Assembly: GCF_030272615.1 (NCBI RefSeq)
Contig: NC_081412.1
Coordinates: 344,467,870 to 344,531,869, forward strand
DNA length: 64,000 nt
DNA from: Cryptomeria japonica
Taxonomy: Eukaryota > Streptophyta > Pinopsida > Cupressales > Cupressaceae
Direction: 5' to 3'
In this document: piece by piece, positions 47,990 to 58,891 of the stretch
Layout: each line of letters opens with the position of its first letter
How positions within the stretch are numbered: the stretch's first letter is position 1
Notes under the pieces: model-generated
What the model was told of the DNA's origin: nothing
What the model saw: only the letters and a program-made list of their open reading frames with translations
Database searches by the model: none
Program-made: the position numbers and the translations under genes

Positions 47990-49050
47990 CTTACTCTGAT
48001 TATTCAAATACTGCAAAGCTTGATGATCTATATACAATACAAAGTGCTTAGGCAAAAAGTAGTGTCTCTATTTATTCAAGGCTTGAACTATGGCATAAAA
48101 TTCCTAAATCATACACTGAATATCTCTTTTGGGCATCATTAAATTTCTCACTAAAATAGGCTACTGCTCTCCCTTCTAGACTCAAAATTGCTCTTATTGT
48201 TGTTCCAATTGCATCACAATCCACTTGAAATACCTTATTAAAATCTGGTAAAGCTAACACACGCTGATCAGTAACTTTCTACTTCAATAAGTTAAAAAAT
48301 TTGTTTGCTCTGGTGGTCCACTTGAATTCCTTCCGATCTCCTCTCATGGTCCAAGTAAAGGGGTTACAAACTGAAATTAAAATTTAGAAACAAACTTCCG
48401 ATAGAAACTAGCCAATCCATGAAATGATCTTACCTCCCCAATGTTTTTCAATGTAGGCCACTCAACAATGGCTTCCACTTTCTCATGGTCCATCTTCAAA
48501 CCATCCTTGGATATCACAAATCCTAAATAGACTAACTCATCCTTCATGAAAGTACACTTCTTGATATTGATCAACAACTTTTTTTCTCTCAATCTCTGCA
48601 AAACTTGTCTTAACTGCAACAAATTCTCCTCTTTTGGTTTACTAAAAATCATAATGTCATCCAAATATAGAATAATAAACTTACCCAAGAATTTCTTCAA
48701 TACCCCATTCATCAGCCTCATGAAAGTACTCAGTGCATTAGTCAATCCAAAAGGTATCACCAACCATTCATATAGTCCTTAATTTGTCTTAAATGTTGTC
48801 TTCCACTCATCACCTTCTTTGATCCTGATCTAATGATATCACTCTTTAAATCTATCTTTGTAATGTATTTTTCTCCACTCAAACAGTCCATTATGTCATC
48901 CATCCTAGGAAAAGGAAACCAGTATTTCACTATGATCTTGTTTATTGCTCTTGAATCAGTACACATTCTCCACTCTCCATTCTTCTTAGGTGCTAATATT
49001 GTTGGTACTACATAAGGGCTCAGATTCTCCCTGATCAAACCTTTCTCCAA
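47990..49050 (-). pseudogene. Reverse transcriptase and RNase H of F
   Basis: 49050-48757 has VVPTILAPKKNGEWRMCTDS and KIDLKS. A one-base loss near 48830 shifts the frame. 48763-48377 has PFGLTNALSTFMRLMN and the catalytic YLDDIMIFS, then the thumb with LGFVISKDGLKMDHEK. RNase H at 48260-48072 (LALPDFNKVFQVDCDA, AVAYFSEKF) is followed by frameshifts to 47990. Confidence 0.85.
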
Positions 49051-49473
49051 TAGCTCCTACACTTGTCTATTCAATTCTTCATTCTTTGTTGGTGTCAACT
49101 AGTGTGCAACTTTGTTAGGTAAACTAGCTTTGGGAACCAAGTCCATGCAATGACTAATACTTCTAACAGGTGACAATCCATTAGGTACATTATCTGAAAT
49201 GATCTCCGCATATTCTGTCGGCAAATCTCTTATCTCTTTTGGGTGCTCTTCTTCTAGTTCTGCTCTCGCGGTCTTCTTAGGAATTCAGGCAAAACACACA
49301 TTCTCATGTCTCAGTCCATCCATGAATTTCCTTCCATCTACTATATAGATTATGGAATTTGTATAGACTTCATTCTTCAAACGTTCCTCCAAAGGTAACA
49401 GGGTTTGCTTCATCCCATTGGGCACAATAGTGTATGTATTCTTCATTCCATCATGTATTGCCTGTTTATCAAA

Positions 49474-49720
49474 CTACCAAGGTCTACCCAATAAAAGATG
49501 ACAAATATCCATAGGTATAATATCACACAAAAATTCATCATGATAATTCTCAGTTTTCAATCTCACCAAACATTGTTCACTTACTAACAACTTATGTTCA
49601 TCCTGAATCCATGCTATCTGATAAGGCTTAGGGTGTTTCAACCTCTCCAATTTAAACTTATTCACCATCTCTTCTGAAACAAGATTATCTGAACTACCGC
49701 TATAAATAACAACTTTACAA
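49474..49720 (-). pseudogene. Retroviral-type protease of F
   Basis: The minus strand near 49710 reads VVIYSGSSDNLVSEEMV. In this family (RVP_2) the motif is normally DSGSS, so the catalytic Asp is Tyr. PMDICHLLLGRPW closes the domain at 49474. The stretch between this and reverse transcriptase (49474-49050) is readable with two TAG stops. Confidence 0.75.
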
Positions 49721-50162
49721 CACTTACCGAATACCTTACATATGGTTTTGAATAGGATCTTCCTCTACAAGGGTTCTTCATCTCCTCTGATATGACACAA
49801 ACCTCTCCTCATCATCAATAGTTCTCCATCTTTGGTTTATTGTCTGATCCTGTGGGGTTTTCTTCCACCACTGTTGCTCTTCTGGTAGCCTCTATCTTCT
49901 TACATTCGAATGCACGGTGTCCTTCTCCTCCACTCTTAAATCAAGTTCCTCTAAATATCCTCTTGTCTTGTCTTCCAAAGTTCTCATTCTGGTAACTATC
50001 TGGTTCTCTCCTTGAGTAGAAATTTCTATCATCCTTCCGATATGAATTACCTTCTTTGTTCACTTCATTGTTCATGTTCCAATCTATACTGGTTCCTCTT
50101 CCTCTGGTATATCATCTTCCTCCTTGAAATATTCCTCCAGTAAACCTTTCACCTCTACCTCT

Positions 50163-50929
50163 TTATCTCTGCTCATGTCTTTTGTTAAATTTCTCTTTAG
50201 CCTTTAGTGTATACTGGTAAGCTTCTTCAACACTCTCCAATTTGATCATACTGAGTTCATCTTGTATAGACATTTGCAATCCATTCAAATATCTTGCAAT
50301 TTGTTCAACTTCATCAACATGTCGAGATCTGATGTTCAACTTGTAAAATGCTTCGGTGTACTCCTTCACACTAGATTCCTTCTGTCTCAGATTTTGCAAC
50401 TTCCGTAATAAATCCACTTTATAATTTGTCGGCACAAACTTTGATTTCAACTTAGCAATCATCTAATCCCATATCTTAATATTTTCTTTACCTCTTCTTT
50501 GTCTATCAACTTGTGAATGCTCCCACCAAAGAGATGCATGACCTTTCAACCGAGTACAGGCATATTTTCACCTTCCTCTCTTCTATAGTGTTTTCAAAAT
50601 TGAAATACTTCTCCATCTCTGAGATACAATCCTTCAATTTATCTGTGTTTAACTTCCCATCATATTGTGGTGGAGTAAAATAAGGTTTAGTGTTCGCCCT
50701 ACTCAAAACCCTTAAAAACCTTTCTTTATCCCGATCAACTACCGAGTAGGTTTACTTCTTTTGTCGGGGATTCTTCTCCTTCATATTCACTTGCATCTTC
50801 AATATGTCAGCCTCTTTGCTAGACTATCTCCACAGCTTCTAACCAAGCTGCTATTCCTTGCAACATCTCCATCAAAGCAGGGTTCACATTCCCACATGAT
50901 TCACCATTCCTACTTCCTCTTCATGCCAT
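50163..50929 (-). pseudogene. gag: Gag of F
   Basis: The ATG at 50929 opens MA followed by TGA (for Trp) and RGSRNGESCG. The retrotransposon Gag domain is in two pieces: 50706-50506 (YFTPPQYDGKLNTDKLKDC, EMEKYFNFENTIEERKVKIC) and 50462-50163 (KLKSKFVPTNYKVDLLRKLQ, VEEYARYLNGL-type region, EEAYQYTLKAKEKF). The linker with RGRGERF follows. A decayed knuckle lies at about 49950-49905, where two of the three Cys are changed (stop and Ser), ending GHRAFEC. Confidence 0.8.
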
Positions 50930-51023
50930 CGATTCATGCTAGTCCTCTGTAATTGCAGGTCGGATCCGCAATCCACCACCCTACAAAAAAATTTAGGACA
51001 CGCAACCTCTGGAATGAAACTTC

Positions 51024-51035
51024 GCTCTGATACCA
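51024..51035 (-). other. Primer-binding site of F
   Basis: Minus strand TGGTATCAGAGC, a perfect match to the initiator-tRNA-Met complement, two bases from the shared LTR. Confidence 0.9.
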
Positions 51036-51037
51036 CT

Positions 51038-51815
51038 TGAAGCAGTCACCAGTGAGGAGGGACCTCAAAGAGATCAGTCTGGACCAGTCAAAAAGAGTGA
51101 ACACAATGGAAATACATAGATAAGATGGAGGAAATGCAGAATAGATAGTTTTATTGCATGAAATTGGATTATATCCAACCGGTTTAAAACATACCGGCAC
51201 ACAGGCCTAGTAGAATCGGTCATAACTAGGACCTTGAATTGAAAGATCTATCTTCTAGGCACAGTATATCTATCTGATACTCCGATTGATTCTAACTGAA
51301 TGCATTCTAAAGCATGATTATAGATATATATTTCTATCCAAAGGATCCAGTCATCCCAACAAGGATCAAAACCTGAAGAACAAGACCTAACGTGCAAAAT
51401 AAACAAGGTTAGCCTCCACCAAGAGATTCCTCTAGAAAATCCAAAAGATGAAATGTAGATCATGGGAAAAGGTCTGCCAGACACCAAGGAACATCAAAAT
51501 CAATGCCCAAGGCTCCACAAGCTTCAGAATGGGTTCTGATAGATCACCAGAATATGTCTCAGGAAACCGGTAATAAGAAACTGTCATGGAAACCGGTAGC
51601 AATATATTGTCGGTAAGTAATCCAAATGAGATGTGGTCTGAAAGAAAGAAAGATGATCAAGTCTTCAAGTAGAATCCAAGTCCATAGAATCCGATGAGCC
51701 AAAACTAGGACACAGAAAGGAAAACTGAAATTGTAAACAGAAAACAAAATAGAAAGGAAAATATTTTTGGTTGATGCAAGATTGTTGTGAACCAGGGATG
51801 CTCCTGCATTAGACA
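51038..51815 (-). repeat. Shared LTR between F and G
   Basis: On the plus axis TGAAGCAGTCACCAGTGAGG; it matches the left LTR throughout. It is the 5' LTR of F (primer-binding site on its left) and the 3' LTR of G (G chromodomain end on its right). The right edge is placed by the same rule as for the left LTR. About 778 bases. Confidence 0.75.
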
Positions 51816-51841
51816 TCCGAGGTTAATGAAAAGTGAGCCTC

Positions 51842-52744
51842 TCACTTTGTTAGGGTCAGAGGAAAACCAAGGTGGTCTACCTCTGCCTGATAAATCCAAG
51901 ATGAATCTTCAACTGGTGTTCCCTTCCACTTCACAAAATATTCTTTGTACTGACTATTTCGGGTACTACGCCCAATACTACTGTCCAAAATCTCTTCAAT
52001 CTGATCTGGTTCCTTGCAGGGCAATTTTTTCTCAAGGTCTGCAACACTATCCTCATTTAATTCTAGTTCATGGTACTCATGAAGATCTGTAATGTTAAAT
52101 ATAGATGAAATACTTAGACTATCCAGTAGCTCCACTTCATATGCATTTCCAGAACTGAACTTCCTCAAAATCTTATAGGGTCCAAACTTCTTCATCTGCA
52201 ACTTATTATAAGTTCCAACCAGGAATCTCTCTTTTCTTAGATATGCCATCACTTCATCACCAACTTCAAATTCCTTATGTATCCTCTTCTCATCTACCTT
52301 CTCCTTATATTTGTTGTTCATGTCTTCCAAATGATGTTTAACCTGAATATACAATGCTGCCATGTGATTTGCAAAATCTTATACTTCTGAACTCTTTCGG
52401 TCTTCACTGCTAACGTTTCTCAATTATGATATTCCTCTAGGATGCACTCTAGTAACAATCTCAAAATGTGTTTTTTGGGTACTTCTATTCACTAAATTGT
52501 TGTAGGTACACTCTTCTTGTACAAGGATCAAATCCCAACTTCTGGTTTTATCTCCCACTAAACATCTCAACAAGTTTCCCAAACTCCAGTTAACAACTTC
52601 TGTCTGTCCATTAGTTTGTGGATAAAAAGTAGAACTGAGCTTCAAATCTATCTTCATCTTCTTCCAAAGTATTCTCCAAAAATAGCCAACAAACTTAGTG
52701 TCTTTGTCTGAAACTATGCTCTTAGGTAGTCCATGCAGCCTCAC
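51842..52744 (-). pseudogene. Integrase core end, C-terminus and chromodomain of G
   Basis: 52744-52424: LPKSIVSDKDTKFVGYFWR (second Asp), then YPQTNGQTEVVNWS, with the catalytic Glu present and the usual TDG as TNG. 52363-51842: HKEFEVGDEVMAYLRKERF, RSTRNSQYKEYFVKWKG, VEDSSWIYQ. The chromodomain is open to its stop at 51842. A stop lies between the two pieces. Confidence 0.85.
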
Positions 52745-53384
52745 CTTCTTCCTTGAAAAATAGGTCTGCTACATGCAACGCATCTGATGTCTTCTTACAA
52801 GGTATGAAATGAGCCATCTTTGAAAATCTATCCACTACCACAAATATAGAATCATTCCCTCTTGATGTCTTAGGAAATCCAAGTACAAAATCAATGCTTT
52901 TATCCTCCCAAGGTCTTACTAGTACTATCAAAGGTTTATGCAATCCCACATTTTGACTACTACATTTTGCAACTTGACAAACTCTACAACTTTGCACATA
53001 TATCTTAACATCCTTATGAATCTGGGGCCAAAAGTACTGCTCACTCACCAATGCAACTATTTTGTTAATGCCAAAATGTTCGGTTAAACCTCCACTATGT
53101 TTCTCTTTTATCAAGTTCTTTCTCATGGAACTCTTAGGTATGCACAACTGAACTCCCTTGAATAACATCCCATCCTGAATGAAATAATCCATCCATTTTC
53201 TCCTATCAACCATAACCAGTTCTCTACATGCTTTCCAAGGTTCTGCAAAATCTGGGTCTTCATCATACAAGGTCTTCAAATCTTCAAATCCTAATACTGA
53301 CACATTCATCTCTGTCAATAAATTCATTCTCCTACTCAATGCATCAACAACTTTATTACATTTTTCACTTCTATGCATCAACAA
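52722..53384 (-). pseudogene. Integrase zinc region and core start of G
   Basis: One open frame of 220 codons: SEKCNKVVDALSRRMN, EKHSGGLTEHFGINK and CRVCQVAK (zinc region), then SIDFVLGFPKTSRGNDS with the first catalytic Asp. It shifts frame near 52740 (KEEGEAAWTT) into the next piece. Confidence 0.85.
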
Positions 53385-53439
53385 AGGTGTAACTCTGCAA
53401 GAATTCTACCTATCTTATATGTCTTTGATTCAACTTACT

Positions 53440-53744
53440 CTAACTGTTCAAATACTGCAAAGCTTGATGATCTGTATACAACACAAACTTTTTAGGCAAC
53501 AAGTAGTGTCTCCATTTCTTCAAGGCTTGAACTATGGCATAAAATTCTTGATCATATACTGAATATCTCTTTCGGGCATCATTAAATTTCTCACTGAAAT
53601 AGGCTACTTCTCCTATTGTTGTTCCACTTGCATCACAATCCACTTGAAATAGATTATTAAAATCTGGTAAAGCCAACATAAGCTTCTCATTTACTTTCTC
53701 CTTCAATAATTCAAAATTTTGTTTGCTCTGGTTTTCCACTTTTT
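53440..53744 (-). pseudogene. RNase H of G, truncated by H
   Basis: LALPDFNNLFQVDCDASGTT, AYFSEKFNDARKRYSVYDQE and VLYTDHQALQYLNS identify gypsy RNase H, with the catalytic DCDAS and TDH strings kept. At 53744 the gypsy sequence stops and the LTR of H starts. Confidence 0.85.
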
Positions 53745-55485
53745 TGAACACAATGGATCATTGAGAGGGGAGTGAATCGGTGATTTAAACTCTTTTCCTT
53801 CAATAAGGAGATATATATAATATATAAAACAAATTGAGTGCTAACCAGTAACTTAAATAATGCAAGAAGACTGTGACAAAGGACTTGCTAAAATATTAAC
53901 ATAACACATGCACAAGAATACATCACACAACACCAGATATATACGAGGAAAACCCAATGTGGGAAAGACCTCGGTGAGAATAGTTGTTGGAGATCTTCTA
54001 TTCCAATCTAGCCTCACAAGGAATCTCTAATTATGATATTTAGGGCACCAACCCAAGGAGCACCAACCCCTAATTTATGAGCACCAACCCCTGCATAGTT
54101 TATAGGCTACAACCTAAAGGAGCTACAACCCCTACACTAAGCTACAACTTAGTGAAAACAATATAAAACTTAGATATACAAATGAAATCCTTGTTGCAAA
54201 TGAAGTTTTGCAACCTTACAATATTTTTCTTTGCCAGTTTTAGCCTTGCTAGTCTGTATTCTCTCCACTCACTCTTCAACTTAACTTTACTTATCACTTT
54301 TCTAAATCCCCTCTCACAATGTCTTTCCTTTTTCAACTCACACTTGATCACTCTTAATTAGAGACAACTTCTTCCAATTTGTCACCTTTGTGTTCAATGT
54401 GTACTCCACTGGTTGTTCCTTACACCGGTTTTCTCTGCTTCTCCTTACCAATCAATTCCTCACTCATAAACACTTCAAGTGTTTATCTCTTTGGCTCTCA
54501 AACAATAATTTCACACTTGTCTTCACTCTACAGCAGCCACAATCATGGTCTCAAGTCAACAAATTTAAACTTGAGCTTTCCCGCCAAGAATCAATTCAAA
54601 CCTGGGGTCGTAGGGTTTCCTTCACCCAACAAAATCTATATGAGATCTAATCTAGTCTATCTTGGATCGATCACCTATACCCAAGGAATACATCTATACA
54701 CATTTTCTATTATCTAATGCATACTTGCTAAAGATAGCAATCTCGTACATGATTTTCTACCTTGAAATTTGTCGACTCATAAAAAGCCCAGTTGTTTCCT
54801 TCTTGAGATCTTCTTGCAGTCTAATTTCTTTGCTTCAATCTAGGTGCCAACTACTCCCTGATCTTTCTTTGTAATTCTTCCTTCCTCAAGCCACAACAAT
54901 CAGTTACCATCTCATGGTTTTTGGTTGTTTCATTAATGTCGACTAGTTGTATCAACAACCATGTCGATGGATGCTTCACCGGCCTTTGTATGTTTGCCAC
55001 CTCATCTCCACATGGCATCACAATGGTTATACACTTAGCTCACTGACATAAGGTTGGTTTACACTTGAACATTCATCAAACTCATACCAGTACAAACCTT
55101 TACCGGTGAGACCTTCTCCTTTTGCTAACTGGTAGTGCACACTATACCGGTAGCACATCTTTACCTCTGGTGGTTTGTGATTACTTTAACATTCTGCCTC
55201 TTCATCATAAATAGACACCCAACCTCTAGTCCAGTTTATACTCTACTGGTTATCAGTCAACATGCTAACACACACATGCATCTCACCTCATACCGATGAA
55301 GTCACTGATAGTCTTAATAACTACTTGTCTTCCACCATACCGATTGTCAAGCCTTCATGTTAATCTTCTCAATACCTTATTTTTTTTCACCATACTGGTA
55401 CACTCTTCTTCATACCAGATGACATACCTCTACTGGTAGCCTGCCTGCAATACCGGTTGACATCAATGACAACTCAATGCCAACA
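53745..55485 (-). repeat. 3' LTR of H
   Basis: On the plus axis TGAACACAATGGATCATTGA at the left and AATGCCAACA at the right. The minus strand has the usual marks: CGATTCACTCCCCTCTC tail and GGGTTTTCCTCGTATATATC. The U3 half (about 54950-55470) is dense in ACCGGT and its one-step variants ACTGGT and ACCAGT. Open frames at 54379-54874 are not supported as genes. Confidence 0.85.
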
Positions 55486-55503
55486 ATCTCTCCCTTTGGC
55501 ATT
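55486..55503 (-). other. Polypurine tract of H
   Basis: The minus strand reads GCCAAAGGGAGAGAT immediately before TGTTGGCATTGAG. Confidence 0.75.
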
Positions 55504-55989
55504 GATGTCAACATTTTCTTATTTTCTTTTCTTATTTCTCTCCCCCTTTGACAACAATGGCAAAGGGAACCTTAGTCTGACACCAATAATCTCTCCCTTG
55601 ACACACTCTCCCCCTGTATCCATGAATCATGATTCAAGAGTCACAAGATAGTAGCTATGGTTGACTGCCCCTCAATCATGCAATCTCCTATGCATTTAAG
55701 TGCTGCCAGATGGTGGGACAACTCCCCTTTTATCTCAAATACTCAAATGGGCCCAAAGGAAGTGACTTGGTAAATATGTCAGCAATCTACTCATCAGTTG
55801 GAACATATTCTACTATGACCTCCTTGTCTACTACCTTCTCCCTCAAGAAGTGATACTTGATTGCAATGTGTTTTTTTCTTGAGTGTATTACTGGATTCTT
55901 GGAGATGTTGATTGCACTTGAGTTATCACACTGGATTGGAATGGGTTTCAGTATCTCCACTTGTATGTCTTTCAGTGTCTACTTCATCC

Positions 55990-57300
55990 ATAAAACCTAT
56001 CAACAACATGTAGTAGTTGCTATATACTCTACCTCAATAGTAGATAATGACACAAAATCTTGCTTCTCATTGTGCCATGATACTAATCGGTCTCCTAGGT
56101 AGAAAGCACCTCCACTTGTGCTTTTCCAGTCATCAATACTTCCTAACCAATATGCATGAGTATAAGAATGCAAAGAGAAGTCTCCTTTCTTTGGATACCA
56201 CGGACCATAGCTGATAGTTCCTTGCAGATACCTAAAGATTCTTCTAACTACATTTAAGTGAGATTGTTTAGGAGCAGCTTGGAATCTTGCAACCATGCAA
56301 ACAACTTGTAAAATATCTAGTCTAGATGTTGTTAAATACAACAGACTACCGATCATAGACCTATACAGTATTTTCTCAACTTCTAGTGATTCATCTAGTT
56401 TTCTCAACTTACAACCAATAATCATGGGAGTACTTACCAGTTTTCTATCCTCCATCTGAAATTTCTTCAGCATGTATTTCACATACTTGGTTTGGGAGAT
56501 GAAAATTCCTTTCTCCTTCTATGAGATCTGCAATCCAAGAAATTAGGACAACTCACCCAACATGGACATCTCAAACTGTGTCTTCATCTGATCTACAAAT
56601 TATTTGCACATGATGTCCTTGTCTCCACCAAAGATAGTATCATCCACATAAACAACAACTATAATCATGTGACCTCCATTTACCTTGACATACAAGTTGT
56701 TGTATGCATTCCCTTTCCAGAATCCTTTCTCCTTCAAGTATTTGTCTAATCGAGAATACCATGCTATGGGAGCCTACTTCAAACCATACAGGGCTTTCTT
56801 CAACCGGCATACAAAACTCTCATCTTCATGCAACAAGTACCCTTTTGGTTGTTCCACATACACCTCTTCTTCAAGATTTCCATTGAGAAAAGTAGATTTC
56901 ACATCCATCTGATATACTTTATATCCCTTGTAGGCTAAGAAAGATAAAAAATCTTATTGCCTCTAACCTAGCAACCAATGCAAAGGTTTCTTCAAAATCA
57001 ACACCTTCTACTTGAGCATATCCTTTGCAGACTAACCTTGCTTTATGCCAAACTATCTTACCTTCTATATTCATCTTGTTCTAGTAGACCCATTTGGTAC
57101 CTATGAAATTCTTGTCTGCTGGTCTAGGAACAAGTTCACAAGTCTGATTTTTCTCAGTTTGTCTCAATTTTTTATTTATGGCATCTACCCACTTCTCACT
57201 TTTGCTAGCATCATCAAAATTTTTGGGCTCTACTTCAGTCATGAGACAGAAATTCACCTGCTCACCTTCCCGAGCTAATCTCTTTCTGGTTTGCACACCT
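55990..57300 (-). pseudogene. RNase H and reverse transcriptase of H
   Basis: 57296-57081: QTRKRLAREGEQVNFCLMTE, ELVPRPADKNFIGTKWVY. Stops and shifts from 57080 to 56500 cover the fingers; YVDDTIFGG is readable at about 56650-56625. 56482-56000 is one open frame: MLKKFQMEDRKLVSTPMIIG, YRSMIGSLLYLTTSRLDI, YWLGSIDDWKSTSGGAFYLG, STIEVEYIATTTCC. Confidence 0.85.
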
Positions 57301-57645
57301 TCATTCCTATCTCCTATGATTTGTTCTTCTTGATGATTCTTCTACACATACCGATAGGGGATCTTGTTTGGTGTATCCTCTACCAGTCCATTGTCAGATT
57401 TTTCTTCATTTTCAACATCTGACTCATCAATGTAACGTGTCGGTGCAGATTTTCCTCTATGTGAGTCTTCATCTATTCTCACATTTACACTCTCAACCAC
57501 CCTTCTCAATCTCTTGTTATAGCATTTGTAGGCTTTACTGTTGGTTGAGTAGCCCAAGAAGATTCCTTCATCACTTCGGGAATCAAAACTTCCTAATCCA
57601 TCAACATCTCTCATGATGAAGCGCTTACTTCCAAACACTCTGAAG
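57297..57645 (-). pseudogene. Integrase C-terminus of H, truncated by I
   Basis: It reads VFGSKRFIMRDVDGLGSFDS, SDEGIFLGYSTNSKAYKCYN, RRVVESVNVRID, then a Ser/Asp/Glu-rich linker. The upstream core is missing because element I is inserted at 57646. Confidence 0.85.
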
Positions 57646-58829
57646 TGTTACTACTTATCAAATTGCCATTAGTTTTATATACATAGTCATTCTATATACT
57701 CTAGTCGGTTACCACTATCGAAATATTTAGTTGGTATGAATAGCCTAGTTAGTTACAGAAGGAAAACAGTCACAAAGCTCAGTATACACCGAGTTGTCTA
57801 CCGAGTGTTATTTCATGTCTACCGAGCAGTAAAGATAATACACCAAGTGAAATGTGTTACCAGATTCATTGAACCTGGACACACATATGAAAACGTGTTA
57901 CAAGATCAAGGCACACAAAACCGTTATCACATTGGAAATTGCACATACAGATTTTGTATAATTTTGAGGTCATCTAACCAATGAAATATTTTGCATGGTT
58001 ATTTATTCAAGAAATCATGTTTGTAAGATCGAAGCAATGAATCAGATCACCAACATAAGAAGTCTATTTATACAACATGAATTTAGGATTAGAAAGATAT
58101 GTGAATGTGAGAAATGTGTGTGCATATGTGTATGAAGAAAGACTTATGTGATACTTGAGAAATCACAGAGTATTATGACTGTTATAGAGACACAGAGGTC
58201 ATCGAGAAGGTTATCAGTGAACAGTCAAGGAACAGAGTAAATAGAAGGGTTTACCGAGTTACTTTATGAGTTACCGAGGTATGCTATAGGTAAGGTAATC
58301 TTATTTTGAGCACATAGAATCTACTATAGCATTTCAGATGTAAAGTTGCAGATATTTGTAAAGTCTTATTGTAATATTTTGAAGTTGTAAGAGAAACCTT
58401 TAACAGGGTAAAAGACTCTAATCAAGTCTATAAATTGTAAATCCTCTAACTAGGTGCAACATATATATAGTGTTGTAAAATCCTTTAGCAAGGTAGATCT
58501 AACAGATCTTGTTACTCCTAACAGGGTAAGCTATTAGAAATAGCTAAATATGTAGCTCTAACTGAGCACTCTTTATTATTGTAGTAGTGAAGTTGTGGGT
58601 GCCATCCCCACCGCAATTTTTCTCTCTAACCAAGAGTTTCTGTGTAACCAAAATATATGTGTTATGGAGTGAATCATGTATGATTGTTACTCATTTGTTT
58701 TAGCTTTATATTATGTTATAGTAGTTTTTGGTTTATGCATAACATTAAAGATATTGTTGAGAAAAGGATTTGAAGTACTGATTCACCCCTCCCCTCTCAG
58801 TACATTAGCTTTCCATATTGGGCCTAACA
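57646..58829 (+). repeat. 5' LTR of I
   Basis: TGTTACTACTTATC at the left, GGGCCTAACA at the right, 1184 bases. The tail keeps ATATATGTGTTATGG and GATTCACCCCTCCCCTCTC before the primer-binding site. ACCGAG occurs at least five times in it. Five bases before it are TGAAG (57641-57645), the expected target site. Confidence 0.85.
58064..58073 (+). promoter_or_regulatory. TATA box of LTR I
   Basis: CTATTTATAC, followed by CATGAATTTAGG, parallels TATATATAGG ... CATGTAATTTAGG of LTR A. Confidence 0.5.
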
Positions 58830-58831
58830 AT

Positions 58832-58843
58832 TGGTATCAGAGC
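58832..58843 (+). other. Primer-binding site of I
   Basis: TGGTATCAGAGC, exact complement of the initiator tRNA-Met end, two bases after the LTR. Confidence 0.9.
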
Positions 58844-58891
58844 TTGAATCTTGGAAAAGGGTTTAACTACCTAAAGAGAAAGATCTTATAA

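Larger units (their letters stand above)
45608..53744 (-). mobile_element. Gypsy (chromovirus) pair F-G with a shared LTR
   Basis: Left LTR (45608-46370), complete interior F (46371-51037), shared LTR (51038-51815), then partial interior G (51816-53744), which is cut by H. The chromodomain at the end of pol places both in the chromovirus branch of Ty3/gypsy. The pair lies in LTR4 of the copia array. Confidence 0.85.
53745..57645 (-). mobile_element. Copia element H, 3' part
   Basis: 3' LTR (53745-55485), polypurine tract, RNase H, reverse transcriptase and the end of integrase, cut at 57645 by the LTR of I. It is closest to B among the elements here (shared KYMLKKFQMED and FGSKRF-type strings, and LTR ends in TGTGTTC). 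The rest (integrase core, Gag, 5' LTR) should lie beyond the window. Confidence 0.85.

Noticed and set aside
51559-51899. Minus-strand ORFs of 85 and 64 codons at the start of the shared gypsy LTR
   Set aside because: They read through the LTR start downstream of the pol stop; no domain, and the same frame in the left LTR (46218-46400) differs.
54379-54874. Two overlapping plus-strand ORFs of 112 and 86 codons, and a 70-codon ORF
   Set aside because: They run antisense through the LTR of H, have no domain and no relation to the reading frames of the element.
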